This document shows, piece after piece, positions 1 through 8,126 of a stretch of DNA of 64,000 bases. Source of the DNA: Flavobacterium zepuense (GTDB lineage: Bacteria > Bacteroidota > Bacteroidia > Flavobacteriales > Flavobacteriaceae). The position numbers and the translations under genes were made by a program. The first letter of the stretch is position 1; each line of letters starts with the position of its first letter. The stretch spans positions 62,001 through 126,000 of the forward strand of contig NZ_VJVZ01000011.1 of NCBI RefSeq assembly GCF_007097145.1, written 5' to 3'. Under the pieces are notes generated by a model. That model saw only the letters and a program-made list of their open reading frames with translations. It was not told the DNA's origin and made no database searches.

Positions 1-311
1 ACCCGCATACCGACAGGGGTGGCTGCGACCGTTGCCTTGGCGCTGTGACTATTACCGGCGACAATGTTATAAGAGAACCTGCTTATTATATTATTGCGCA
101 CGCCTCTAAATTTGTAAGGCCGGGATCTGTACGTGTAGAATCTAATCTGCCGGAAGGCCTGCCTAATGTGGCATATACAACACCGGGCGGCAACGTGGTG
201 GCTATTATTCAAAACACCTCTACAGAAGAAAAAACCATAGATGTTGCTGAGGGCAGCAAAACAAAAACAATTACATTAAAAGCGGGTGCCGTGGCAACCC
301 TTGTACTATAA
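1..311 (+). CDS. GH30-family glycoside hydrolase, C-terminal part (5' end outside window)
   Basis: The reading frame is open from the left edge (first full codon at base 3) to TAA at 309-311, so only about the last 102 residues are present. They begin with PHTDRGGCDRCLGAVTI, followed by AYYIIAHASKFVRPGSVRV and LPNVAYTTPGG. These are hallmarks of the last barrel strand and the beta-sandwich of GH30 glucosylceramidase/beta-1,6-glucanase-like enzymes. The catalytic residues lie outside the window. The next gene, a GH3 beta-glucosidase, starts 2 bases after the stop, so the two are almost certainly co-transcribed in a beta-glucan degradation operon. The substrate (laminarin-like or 1,6-linked glucan) is inferred from that pairing. 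Confidence 0.9.
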   Translation, partial: PHTDRGGCDRCLGAVTITGDNVIREPAYYIIAHASKFVRPGSVRVESNLPEGLPNVAYTTPGGNVVAIIQNTSTEEKTIDVAEGSKTKTITLKAGAVATLVL

Positions 312-313
312 AA

Positions 314-2626
314 ATGAAGATACGTTTTAAAAATTTAGCACTTTTTACCCTGCTTATGGCAGGAGCGCTGGCAAATGCCCAGCAAAAACAACAGGACATC
401 GACAAAAAAGTGGAGGCCCTTATTGCAAAAATGACCCTTGAGGAAAAAGTAGGCCAAATGGCTCAAATAACACTTGATGTTATTGGCAAAGGCGAAAACC
501 GCTTTAGCAGTACTTATCCGCTTGCGTTAGACCAGGCCGAAATGAAAAAGGTGTTTGGCAAGTACCATATTGGGTCGGTATTAAATACGGCCAGTGGCCA
601 TGCGCTAACTCCGCAAAAATGGTACGAGATAATAAGCGAGATTCAAAAAACTGCACTTAAAGAAGATACCAACAAAATACCGGTACTGTACGGTGTAGAT
701 GAAATTCACGGTGCCACGTATACCGATGGTGCTACCATGTTTCCTCAGCAAATTGCCCAGGCAGCAGCACGCAACCCGGTTATGACCGAGCGTGGGGCAG
801 CCATTACCGCTTACGAAACCCGCGCAAGCAACATTCCGTGGAACTTTTCTCCGGTGTTAGACCTTGGTGGCGACCCGCGCTTCAGCCGTATGTGGGAGTC
901 TTTCGGCGAAGACCCGTACCTGTGCTCTGTTCTTGGCGTTGCCATGATAGACGGTTACGAGGGCAAAGACAACAACATTGCCAACCCTGAGAAGGTTGCC
1001 AGCAGCCTGAAACACTTTTTAGGCTACCATGCAACCGTATCGGGCAAAGACCGTACACCGGCCTACATAAGCGAGGAAGCTTTGCGCGAATACCACCTGC
1101 CATCGTTTAAGGCAGCGGTAGATGCAGGCGCGCACACTATAATGGTTAATTCGGGCATTATCAACGGGGTTCCGGTGCATGCTAATTATAACATCCTTAC
1201 CAAACTTTTAAAAGAAGAACTGGGCTTTAAAGGCCTTATTGTTACCGACTGGGCAGATATTGAAAACCTGCACAGGAGAGACAGGCTTGCCGCTTCGCCT
1301 AAAGAGGCCATTATGCTGGGCATTAATGCCGGTATAGACATGAGCATGATACCTTACCAGTACGAGGTTTTTTGTGATAATTTAATAGAACTGGTTAAGG
1401 AAGGCAAGGTAAAGCAGGACAGGATAGACGATGCCGTTCGCAGGATACTCAAAGTAAAGTATGCACTGAACCTGTTTGATAAACCGAACACCAACCCTAA
1501 GGATTACCCTAAATTTGGCAGTAAGGAGCACGAAAAAGCATCGTATGATATGGCTGCCGAGGCTATTACCCTGCTTAAGAACGAAAGCAATGTGCTTCCG
1601 CTTAAAAAGACTGCCAAGGTTTTAATTACAGGCCCTAATGCCAACAATATGCGTACCCTTAACGGTGCGTGGACGTACAGCTGGCAAGGCGACCGTACCG
1701 AGCTTCATGCCCAACAATACAACACTATTGTTGAGGCCGTTACTAACGAGGTAGGTAAGGCTAATGTTACCTACATTCCGGGTGTGAGCTATAAAGAAGG
1801 CGGCCATTATTATGATGAGCTTGCCGATAAAATGGACGAAGCTGTTGCTGCCGCTAAAGACGCCGATGTTATTTTACTTTGCCTTGGCGAGAACAGCTAT
1901 ACCGAGAAACCGGGCGACATGAACGACCTGTACATGAGCGACCTGCAAACCGAGCTTGCCCAAAAAATTACGGCTGCCGGCAAAACAGTTATACTAATAT
2001 TAAACGAAGGCCGCCCGAGGCTGATAAGCAAATTTGAGCCTAATGTTAAGGCGGTGTTACAAAGCTACCTGCCGGGTAACTTTGGCGGCGATGCCATTGC
2101 CGATGTATTATTTGGCGATGTTAACCCAAGCGGTAAACTGCCTTACACGTACCCGCGCTATCCTAACGCTACCATTGGTTACATACACAAGCCAAGTGAG
2201 GAGCAAAAAAAGGCCGAAGGTGTATACAACTATGAGGCCGATTACAACCCGCAATACCCGTTTGGTTTCGGGTTAAGTTATACCATCTTTAGCTATAAAG
2301 ACTTAAAGGTTAATAAGGCCTCTATTAAAAAAGGCGAGAACCTGCAAGTTACCGTAGTGGTTACAAACACGGGCAAAGTGGCCGGTAAAGAGGTGGTACA
2401 TTTATTTACTACCGACCTTTACGCCACCAGCGTTACCCCCGATGTTAAGCGCCTGCGCCGTTTTGAAAAAATAGACCTTAAACCGGGCGAAAGCAAAACC
2501 GTAACGTTTGAGCTTAACCCTAAAGACCTTACCTACGTGGGCCGCGATGGCAAAGACGTACTTGAGGCAGGCGACTTTGAAATCTCTGTAGATAAACTAA
2601 AAGCCACCTTTACATTATCTGAATAA
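314..2626 (+). CDS. bglX: Periplasmic GH3 beta-glucosidase (BglX-like)
   Basis: This is a 770-residue GH3 enzyme that removes terminal beta-linked glucose from oligosaccharides. A signal peptide (MKIRFKNLALFTLLMAGALANAQ) points to the periplasm. The N-terminal barrel (about residues 40-360) has GGDPRFSRMWESFGEDPYL, the KHFLGY motif and GLIVTDWADI, in which D312 is the predicted nucleophile. The C-terminal GH3 sandwich (about 400-620) carries CLGENSYTEKPGDM, with the likely acid/base Glu. A fibronectin type III-like domain ends the protein (about 680-765). Length and domain order are typical of BglX. It starts 2 bases after the GH30 gene and is followed by a terminator. Confidence 0.95.
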   Translation: MKIRFKNLALFTLLMAGALANAQQKQQDIDKKVEALIAKMTLEEKVGQMAQITLDVIGKGENRFSSTYPLALDQAEMKKVFGKYHIGSVLNTASGHALTPQKWYEIISEIQKTALKEDTNKIPVLYGVDEIHGATYTDGATMFPQQIAQAAARNPVMTERGAAITAYETRASNIPWNFSPVLDLGGDPRFSRMWESFGEDPYLCSVLGVAMIDGYEGKDNNIANPEKVASSLKHFLGYHATVSGKDRTPAYISEEALREYHLPSFKAAVDAGAHTIMVNSGIINGVPVHANYNILTKLLKEELGFKGLIVTDWADIENLHRRDRLAASPKEAIMLGINAGIDMSMIPYQYEVFCDNLIELVKEGKVKQDRIDDAVRRILKVKYALNLFDKPNTNPKDYPKFGSKEHEKASYDMAAEAITLLKNESNVLPLKKTAKVLITGPNANNMRTLNGAWTYSWQGDRTELHAQQYNTIVEAVTNEVGKANVTYIPGVSYKEGGHYYDELADKMDEAVAAAKDADVILLCLGENSYTEKPGDMNDLYMSDLQTELAQKITAAGKTVILILNEGRPRLISKFEPNVKAVLQSYLPGNFGGDAIADVLFGDVNPSGKLPYTYPRYPNATIGYIHKPSEEQKKAEGVYNYEADYNPQYPFGFGLSYTIFSYKDLKVNKASIKKGENLQVTVVVTNTGKVAGKEVVHLFTTDLYATSVTPDVKRLRRFEKIDLKPGESKTVTFELNPKDLTYVGRDGKDVLEAGDFEISVDKLKATFTLSE

Positions 2627-2667
2627 TTTTTGTTCGTAACATAAATTAGAGTTTAGGTTAGTACTCT

Positions 2668-2699
2668 AAAGCCCCGTAGTTGTTTGCGGGGCTTTTTTT
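2668..2699 (+). terminator. Rho-independent terminator after bglX
   Basis: AAAGCCCCG and CGGGGCTTT form a GC-rich stem (2668-2676 with 2687-2695) followed by a run of T to 2699. It lies 42 bases after the bglX stop. Confidence 0.85.
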
Positions 2700-2943
2700 G
2701 TGCAGTATCTATGCATTTAAATTTACGGAGGTGCGATACACACTGTTGCTGCGAGGGAGGTGCGACCTCGGCAGCCCAATTACTTATTACGAGTGAGATT
2801 ACTTCGTCAGTTCTGGCATTGCCTCGGATGCCGCGCTACGTTGCACTCCGTTCCCAAAGACGGTTACGGGTATTGTGCGTTAAAAAATCCGTTAAACCCG
2901 CGATTGCTTTCATCTGCGTCATCCGTGTTCCGTCATCCGCAAG
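2700..2943. repeat. Intergenic gap with a degenerate REP-like element and a CATCCGTGT-type repeat
   Basis: No gene is supported here. Bases 2741-2776 (GCGAGGGAGGTGCGACC core) and 2799-2820 (ACGAGTGAGATTAC) match, in the same order, the two arms of the perfect inverted repeat at 53046-53176, but with many mismatches. Bases 2905-2941 hold ATCTGCGTCATCCGTGT, almost identical to a stretch near 41540. Small ORFs across this gap translate repeat sequence and are not believed. Confidence 0.55.
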
Positions 2944-3144
2944 TTAATCCTCCGCTTCAAGCTCAAAGATCTCGTTAACGGTCTTATCAAACAGCTTTGC
3001 CAGTTTAAGGGCAAGAACGGTACTGGGCACATATTTACCGGCTTCCAGGGCATTAATAGTTTGGCGGCTTACGCTAATACGGTCGGCCAGGTCCTGCTGG
3101 GTAAGGTTGTGTATGGCGCGCTGTACCTTTATGTTATTCTTCAT
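2944..3144 (-). CDS. Small XRE-family HTH transcriptional regulator
   Basis: This 66-residue protein is essentially one helix-turn-helix domain of the Cro/C1 type. LTQQDLADRISVSRQTINALEAGKY spans the two HTH helices. Its size matches the YozG/YgzD-like minimal regulators often paired with a small membrane protein. Its start overlaps the end of the upstream membrane-protein gene by 11 bases, so the two form one transcription unit. The ligand and target are unknown; autoregulation is a guess from the pairing. Confidence 0.9.
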   Translation of the reverse strand: MKNNIKVQRAIHNLTQQDLADRISVSRQTINALEAGKYVPSTVLALKLAKLFDKTVNEIFELEAED

Positions 3145-3634
3145 GTTGCAGGGTATTATAAAAACGGTACATTTTAAATCGGAACAGCACTATAAAGATA
3201 ATTAGCTGTGAGAACATGGCTGCCATTAGTACATTAAAAAAAGTAAATCCATAAATAAACAGGTAGCAAAACAGCAATATACCGTAATTGGCAATAGTAG
3301 CCCATGCAAGGCTGTGCAGGCGTATGGATGCCACCATTTCATCCTCATGCTTTTCTTTAGCAAAGCCAAATACAATACCCGATGCTATTATAAGTGCTAT
3401 TAAAATTTCATCGGCAATGTCGTTTTCAATCCATTTAAAATAAACCTGATTGCCCAGTAACGACCCACCCCCTCCAAAACCCGTATCGCCAATAAGGGCA
3501 AATACCTTTGTTGTGAGGTTAAGTCTGTTTTCTAAATTAAAAATAAAATAGCCAAGCAGTAGCACGAATGCCGTTACAAACACAACGCCGCTAACTGCTT
3601 TAAACCTGTGCGGAAATAAATAACTTGTTTTCAT
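3134..3634 (-). CDS. Small multi-pass membrane protein paired with XRE regulator
   Basis: This 166-residue hydrophobic protein has about four predicted transmembrane segments: around residues 15-32, 75-95, 107-125 and 130-150. No enzymatic motif is visible. It is encoded directly upstream of, and overlapping, the minimal XRE regulator. That arrangement recurs in Bacteroidota and Firmicutes, and the membrane protein there has no assigned function. Start at ATG 3634. I do not recognise a named family with certainty. Confidence 0.8.
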   Translation of the reverse strand: MKTSYLFPHRFKAVSGVVFVTAFVLLLGYFIFNLENRLNLTTKVFALIGDTGFGGGGSLLGNQVYFKWIENDIADEILIALIIASGIVFGFAKEKHEDEMVASIRLHSLAWATIANYGILLFCYLFIYGFTFFNVLMAAMFSQLIIFIVLFRFKMYRFYNTLQHEE

Positions 3635-3708
3635 GATTGATGATTTAAATTTTAGCTAATGTAAAACAAAATTTCCAATAAGTAAAACAAACTTTACATT
3701 TTGTATAA

Positions 3709-3736
3709 TAAAAAAGCCATCGGTTAAGATGGCTTT
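3709..3736 (-). terminator. Terminator after DUF1573 gene
   Basis: The stem AAAGCCATC/GATGGCTTT (3713-3721 with 3728-3736) is followed, reading leftward on the minus strand, by a T run. It sits 20 bases past the stop of the DUF1573 gene. Confidence 0.8.
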
Positions 3737-3755
3737 AATATATGTAAACTATTAA

Positions 3756-4250
3756 TTAGTTTTGAGTAGCCGGTACCGGAGCAGTCTCTGGAGCAATTAC
3801 TTTACCTTTAATAGTAAGTACTTTGTTAAGTTCTGTATCGTTAGCAGTTACAGTAATACTTTTGTTAAAAGAACCTGGGTTAGCAGCGTTGTAAGTAGCC
3901 GTTACATTACCAGACTCACCCGGTTTAATAGGGGTTTTAGTGTAGTTTGTTGCAGTACAGCCGCAAGAAGCTTTTACGTTAGTAATAAGGATAGTTTGCT
4001 TAGATGTATTTTTAAAAGTAAACTCATGAGATACCGGTTTACCTTTTTCTATATCGCCAAAGCTAAAAGTATCTTCTTTAAAAGTAAGGCCTGTAGGCTT
4101 AGCATCAGGATTTACAGCGGCAGCAGCCGGTTTAACAGCAGTTCCTGTTGGCTTAATGTCTTTTTTAGGTGTTACCTGTTGTGCGTTAGCAGAAAAAGAA
4201 AGAAATAAAGCTCCTGCAACTGCAAAAAGAGAAAGTTTTAATGATTTCAT
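3756..4250 (-). CDS. Exported DUF1573-domain protein
   Basis: This 164-residue secreted protein has a signal peptide (MKSLKLSLFAVAGALFLSFSANAQ). A short Ala/Pro/Lys-rich linker follows, then an immunoglobulin-like DUF1573 domain (about residues 55-150). The characteristic core FSFGDIEKGKPVSHEFTFKN and the Cys pair in VKASCGCTATNY are present. DUF1573 proteins are abundant in Bacteroidota, but their function is not established. The gene stands alone, is divergent from the two-component pair at 4451, and has its own -7 box and terminator. Confidence 0.92.
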   Translation of the reverse strand: MKSLKLSLFAVAGALFLSFSANAQQVTPKKDIKPTGTAVKPAAAAVNPDAKPTGLTFKEDTFSFGDIEKGKPVSHEFTFKNTSKQTILITNVKASCGCTATNYTKTPIKPGESGNVTATYNAANPGSFNKSITVTANDTELNKVLTIKGKVIAPETAPVPATQN

Positions 4251-4300
4251 AATTTAATAAATTTTCTATTAGTTGATAATTGTTTTCAATTTTAATATCA

Positions 4301-4308
4301 CAAATATA
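4301..4308 (-). promoter_or_regulatory. -7 box for the DUF1573 gene
   Basis: On the minus strand this reads TATATTTG, an exact match to the Bacteroidota TAnnTTTG element. It lies 50 bases upstream of the DUF1573 start. Confidence 0.6.
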
Positions 4309-4329
4309 TTTACTTATTACCACATATTT

Positions 4330-4368
4330 GTTAATCGCTTTCAAACTATTGTTAACGACATGTTAACG
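4330..4368 (+). promoter_or_regulatory. Phased GTTAA(T)CG direct repeats, candidate OmpR-type operator
   Basis: GTTAATCG occurs at 4330 and GTTAACG at 4351 and 4362. The spacings of 21 and 11 bases are two turns and one turn of DNA, the geometry used by OmpR/PhoB-family regulators. An OmpR-family regulator is encoded by the operon starting at 4451. An inverted pair GTTATG/CATAAC (4416-4433) lies between the repeats and the gene. Function is inferred. Confidence 0.45.
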
Positions 4369-4450
4369 GCTTGTGGCTAAGCATTTTTTAGTGTAATATC
4401 GGTGTATCAAAGTGCGTTATGGCACTACATAACAAATTGCGTTCCAAAGT

Positions 4451-5737
4451 TTGAAATTCAATAAATTAAATATAATTGTTTTTATAGGCCTCATTGCCAT
4501 AGTGGGTGTACTAACCATGCAGCTGGTTATGCTTAACCAGGCCTATATGTTTGAAAAAAAGGAACTTGGCGAAAAAATACACTTTGCCCTGCAGGATGTG
4601 GTTACCAAAATTTACAGGGATAACGACAGCGAGCTGCCCGCCGAAACTCCCATTAAAAAAGTTAGCGAAGACTATTACATTGTTAACGTTCAGGATGTTT
4701 TTGAGGCCGGCATACTGGAGTTTTATCTTAAAAGTGAGTTTCAAAAGGTTAAGCTGGATATGGATTATGAGTATGCCATGTACGATTGCAGCAGCGACGA
4801 GATGGTGTATGGCGAATATATTGCCGCCGGCGATAAAGCTGCTACCGCCGATAAGCAAAAGTGCGAAAACTGCTTTACCAAACGCCCCGGGCTAGTATAT
4901 TATTTTGCAGTGCGTTTTCCCAGCCTGCGCCACAGCTACATAACATCGTTACAACAGTACTGGATCTACACGGGTGTATTGCTGCTTGTACTGGTTATTT
5001 ATGTGTATTCGGTTTTTCTGCTGCTTAAGCAAAAGAAGTATACCGAGTTGCAAAAAGACTTTATCAATAACATGACGCACGAATTTAAAACGCCGCTATC
5101 GTCTATACTAATAGCCTCTAACTATGCCGTTAAGCAGGATGCTATAGAAAATAGCCCCAAGCTTAGCAAGTACCTTAAAATTATAATCGAGCAAAGCAAC
5201 AAGCTTAACCATCATATAGAGCGCATCCTTTCGGTTGCCAAAACGGAGAGCGGACTTGTATCGTTAGAAAAGAAAGCTTTTAATGTAGTAGAAACGCTGG
5301 AGCTGGTTAAGGATAATGCATCGGTTAAATTTGAAAATGCCGCTGTTACACTTACGTCAGATAAACCTGATTACCAGGTAATGGCCGATGAGTTTCACTT
5401 TTATAACATTACCTATAATATTGTAGAGAATGCCATTAAATACGGTACAGCGAACCCGGAGGTGCTCATTAGTGTAACAAGCGAGGTGGGCCGTGGGGTC
5501 CAGCTTCAGTTTAAAGATAACGGCCCCGGTATAGCATCAGAACATCTTGATTTTGTGTTCGACCGTTTTTACCGTGTGCCCCGCGAAAATAAGAAAGAGG
5601 TGGAGGGTTTTGGCATTGGGCTTTTTTATGTAAAAAAGATTTGTGAACTTCACGGCTGGAAGATATCCATTAAAAATAATATTGATGAACCCGGCTTAAC
5701 TATTAGTATTTACGTACCTAAAAGCAGCATGGCATGA
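4451..5737 (+). CDS. Membrane sensor histidine kinase
   Basis: This 428-residue kinase has a transmembrane helix at about 8-28, an extracytoplasmic sensor region with no recognised domain, and a second helix at about 172-192. A HisKA dimerisation domain follows, with phospho-acceptor H210 in MTHEFKTPLSSI. The HATPase domain shows the N box NAIKYG, the G1 box DNGPGIASEH, the F box FDRFYR and the G2 box GFGIGLF. The chosen start is TTG at 4451: the next in-frame ATG (4517) would remove the first membrane helix. The stop overlaps the start of the response regulator (ATGA), giving a co-translated pair. The signal is unknown. Confidence 0.92.
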   Translation: MKFNKLNIIVFIGLIAIVGVLTMQLVMLNQAYMFEKKELGEKIHFALQDVVTKIYRDNDSELPAETPIKKVSEDYYIVNVQDVFEAGILEFYLKSEFQKVKLDMDYEYAMYDCSSDEMVYGEYIAAGDKAATADKQKCENCFTKRPGLVYYFAVRFPSLRHSYITSLQQYWIYTGVLLLVLVIYVYSVFLLLKQKKYTELQKDFINNMTHEFKTPLSSILIASNYAVKQDAIENSPKLSKYLKIIIEQSNKLNHHIERILSVAKTESGLVSLEKKAFNVVETLELVKDNASVKFENAAVTLTSDKPDYQVMADEFHFYNITYNIVENAIKYGTANPEVLISVTSEVGRGVQLQFKDNGPGIASEHLDFVFDRFYRVPRENKKEVEGFGIGLFYVKKICELHGWKISIKNNIDEPGLTISIYVPKSSMA

Positions 5738-6417
5738 AGAAACGATTACTCTATGTAGAAGACGATAACACCCTGGCATTCCTTACGGCCGATAACCTGG
5801 AGCAATACTACGAGGTGGTGCATTTTACAAATGGTAAAGATGCGTTTGAAGCTTTTAAATCAGAGGATTTTGATTTATGCGTGCTGGATGTTATGCTGCC
5901 CGAAATGGATGGTTTTGAGCTTGCTGCTGCCATACGTGAGCGTAATGTGGCCGTGCCTATAATATTCCTTTCGGCAAAAACGCTGAAAGAAGACCGTATT
6001 AAAGGCCTTAAGCTTGGTGCAGATGATTACCTGGTTAAACCCTACAGTATTGAAGAGCTGATACTTAAAATTGAAGTGTTTTTGCAGCGCAGCCAAAAAA
6101 CGCCTGTCGTTAAAGATACCAGCTGCACCATAGGCTCTTTTACGTTCGACCCGGATAATTATGCCCTTATTAAATATGGCGAGACTACCCAGCTCACCGA
6201 GCGGGAGTCGGCATTGTTAAAGCTTTTTATTGATAATAAGAATACCATACTTAAGCGGGAAAAGATACTCACAGCCCTTTGGGGTACCGATGATTATTTT
6301 ATGGGCCGCAGCATGGATGTTTTTATTTCGCGCCTGCGCAAGATATTCAAGGATGATGATGCTATACGCATAGAGAACATTCCGCGTATAGGCTTTAAAC
6401 TGGTGGTAAAAGAATAG
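5734..6417 (+). CDS. OmpR-family response regulator
   Basis: This 227-residue protein has a receiver domain (residues 1-118) followed by a winged-helix DNA-binding domain (about 130-225). The acidic pocket is EDD near the N-terminus and the phospho-acceptor is D52 in VLDVMLPEMDG; the conserved Lys lies in LVKPYS. It overlaps the kinase gene by 4 bases and is its obvious partner. The phased direct repeats at 4330-4368 in front of the operon are a candidate autoregulatory site. The stop is 2 bases from the stop of the convergent gene at 6420. Confidence 0.95.
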   Translation: MKKRLLYVEDDNTLAFLTADNLEQYYEVVHFTNGKDAFEAFKSEDFDLCVLDVMLPEMDGFELAAAIRERNVAVPIIFLSAKTLKEDRIKGLKLGADDYLVKPYSIEELILKIEVFLQRSQKTPVVKDTSCTIGSFTFDPDNYALIKYGETTQLTERESALLKLFIDNKNTILKREKILTALWGTDDYFMGRSMDVFISRLRKIFKDDDAIRIENIPRIGFKLVVKE

Positions 6418-6419
6418 TT

Positions 6420-7862
6420 TTAGTACGCCGAATCGTCTTCAAACTGTAGCAAAACATACAGTTTTGCTTTTTCATCATAAAAGCCAAGCAGGTAATAATC
6501 GTTAAAGCGTATTACGGTTTGCAGCGATACACTGCGGCTGTTGTTGCTTATAAAGCGTGATATCTTATCAATGGCAAGCTGCTCTTCATTATAAGGGCGG
6601 TGTTCAAAATTTTCATCAAACAACCCCTCAAAGTAAACCGACTGTGTTCTGCTCGGGTCCATAAAGCTGCCTATGCCTCCCGCACCATAACCGCCACTGA
6701 CTACTGATGCACTCGTTAGGGCAACGCCCATAAGTATATCGCCTGTGCTCAAAATACTGCGCACCCCACCCGCTACAACCATAATATCGTCAGGGGTTTT
6801 ATAAACGGATAACGCTGCTTCGCCCCAACTGGCACGGGTAAGAAATTTAGAAGTGTTTTTTAAAGTGCCTCCCCCTTTTTCGCCGGTTTGTACAAGCAAT
6901 GGCGAGTTTTTAAAGGTAATACTATCCTTATCGGTAGCGGTGTGGCTTTTAATGAGTTTGCCCGTGGCAAGATCGGTAGCGGTAAGTTCTAAGGCCTCCT
7001 CATTCAGCTTAAGCTGGTACAGCCTGTCGGCACTATAAAAAGAAACCGACTTTCCTGCCTTATCCAGCGCCGGTTGCGGGACTATCCTTTCGGTAATGGC
7101 ATAAGTAGGTGTGGCGATAGTAATAACCTGCGTAAAGGCCGGTAAATGATCGAGCGTTATAACAATCCTGTCGTTTAAAACATACATCTTAATTTTAGAG
7201 GCTGTAACCGGCAGAGCAGTAAAATCAGGGACATCAATTTTTTGGATGCCGTATTCTTCAATCAATTCAACCAGCGTGGTTTCTTTATTATCAGAATCTT
7301 TAAATGTAAAGTCGGCAAAATCCAGAACCTTCTGCATGTACTTCCCATCGTTAAAAACGTACAGCTTTAAAAAATCATCGCGTTCTTTTTTATTTTCCTG
7401 TTCGTCCTGCAACGCCAGTATAAAAAACGAGTTGTTCTCGCTAAACGTGCTCAGCACGGTTTCATCTTTTAAAGGTAGTTGCAGTACCGACCCACTTACT
7501 GCATTGTTGCTAAAATCAAAACCAAGCGATTGTATTTTGGTAAAATCGTCGTTAACCCAATACACCTGCGGCTGCCCCGAAGCATTATAACTGTACCCGG
7601 CCATAAAAGCGTATTCTTTATCGGGGCGGGTGGTGCTAAGGCTGTCCTTAAAAAATACGGCTGCGTTGTAATGTAGGGCAGTTAGCCTGTTCTTATCGGC
7701 AGCAAAAATAGTTAAGCCTTTATTTTGTGTCTCTTTAGCGGCAAATATCTCGTGACTGCTGGTTGCTTTTTTAAGCTCAAGGTGCTGCATGGCAACAGGC
7801 GCTTGGGCATTGGCAGTATGGATAAGCAGGGCAATAAGTGCAACAGTAAATATCTTTTTCAT
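6420..7862 (-). CDS. Exported protein of unknown function
   Basis: This 480-residue protein has a clear signal peptide (MKKIFTVALIALLIHTANA). I do not recognise the family. The body is rich in beta-type segments with repeated FxxDxxG and KxYVF-like stretches, as in beta-propeller or scaffold proteins. A Gly-rich segment (about residues 395-415, GVALTSASVVSGGYGAGGIG) interrupts it. No membrane helix, lipobox or T9SS tail is seen. It converges on the response regulator, with stops only 2 bases apart and no terminator between them. Confidence 0.8.
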   Translation of the reverse strand: MKKIFTVALIALLIHTANAQAPVAMQHLELKKATSSHEIFAAKETQNKGLTIFAADKNRLTALHYNAAVFFKDSLSTTRPDKEYAFMAGYSYNASGQPQVYWVNDDFTKIQSLGFDFSNNAVSGSVLQLPLKDETVLSTFSENNSFFILALQDEQENKKERDDFLKLYVFNDGKYMQKVLDFADFTFKDSDNKETTLVELIEEYGIQKIDVPDFTALPVTASKIKMYVLNDRIVITLDHLPAFTQVITIATPTYAITERIVPQPALDKAGKSVSFYSADRLYQLKLNEEALELTATDLATGKLIKSHTATDKDSITFKNSPLLVQTGEKGGGTLKNTSKFLTRASWGEAALSVYKTPDDIMVVAGGVRSILSTGDILMGVALTSASVVSGGYGAGGIGSFMDPSRTQSVYFEGLFDENFEHRPYNEEQLAIDKISRFISNNSRSVSLQTVIRFNDYYLLGFYDEKAKLYVLLQFEDDSAY

Positions 7863-8023
7863 AGCGGGGCAATTAGCTGCAAACTAATAACATCAATTTT
7901 TGAGCCAGTTTGTATAGTGAAGGTACAAACAAAAACGGCTACCATAAAGAGGAGCCGGATATTTAAAGATGCTTTTAACTATTTCTAATTTATCAATAAC
8001 AACTATTTTTTGATATACAGCCA

Positions 8024-8050
8024 TAAAAAAGCCTCCGTTTCCGGAGGCTG
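8024..8050 (-). terminator. Terminator after metG
   Basis: AGCCTCCG (8030-8037) pairs with CGGAGGCT (8042-8049). Leftward on the minus strand it is followed by a T run (8024-8029 as A on the plus strand). Confidence 0.8.
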
Positions 8051-8082
8051 TAAATACTACATAAGAGATTTCTCCCTGCGGT

Positions 8083-8126
8083 CAAAATGGAATCCAAGAC
8101 TTTCGACTTTATGACTTTACTTTTAA
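8083..8126. repeat. GACTTTCGACTTTATGACTTT-type repeat fragment
   Basis: A short periodic stretch (AGACTTTCGACTTTATGACT) sits in the 3' gap of metG. It resembles the GTCGAAAGT-type element at 47393-47472. Confidence 0.4.

Noticed and set aside
882..1807. Antisense ORFs inside bglX
   Set aside because: They are shadows of a well-supported GH3 gene with no independent signal.
2684..2978. Two plus-strand ORFs after bglX
   Set aside because: They begin inside the terminator and run through degenerate repeat sequence.
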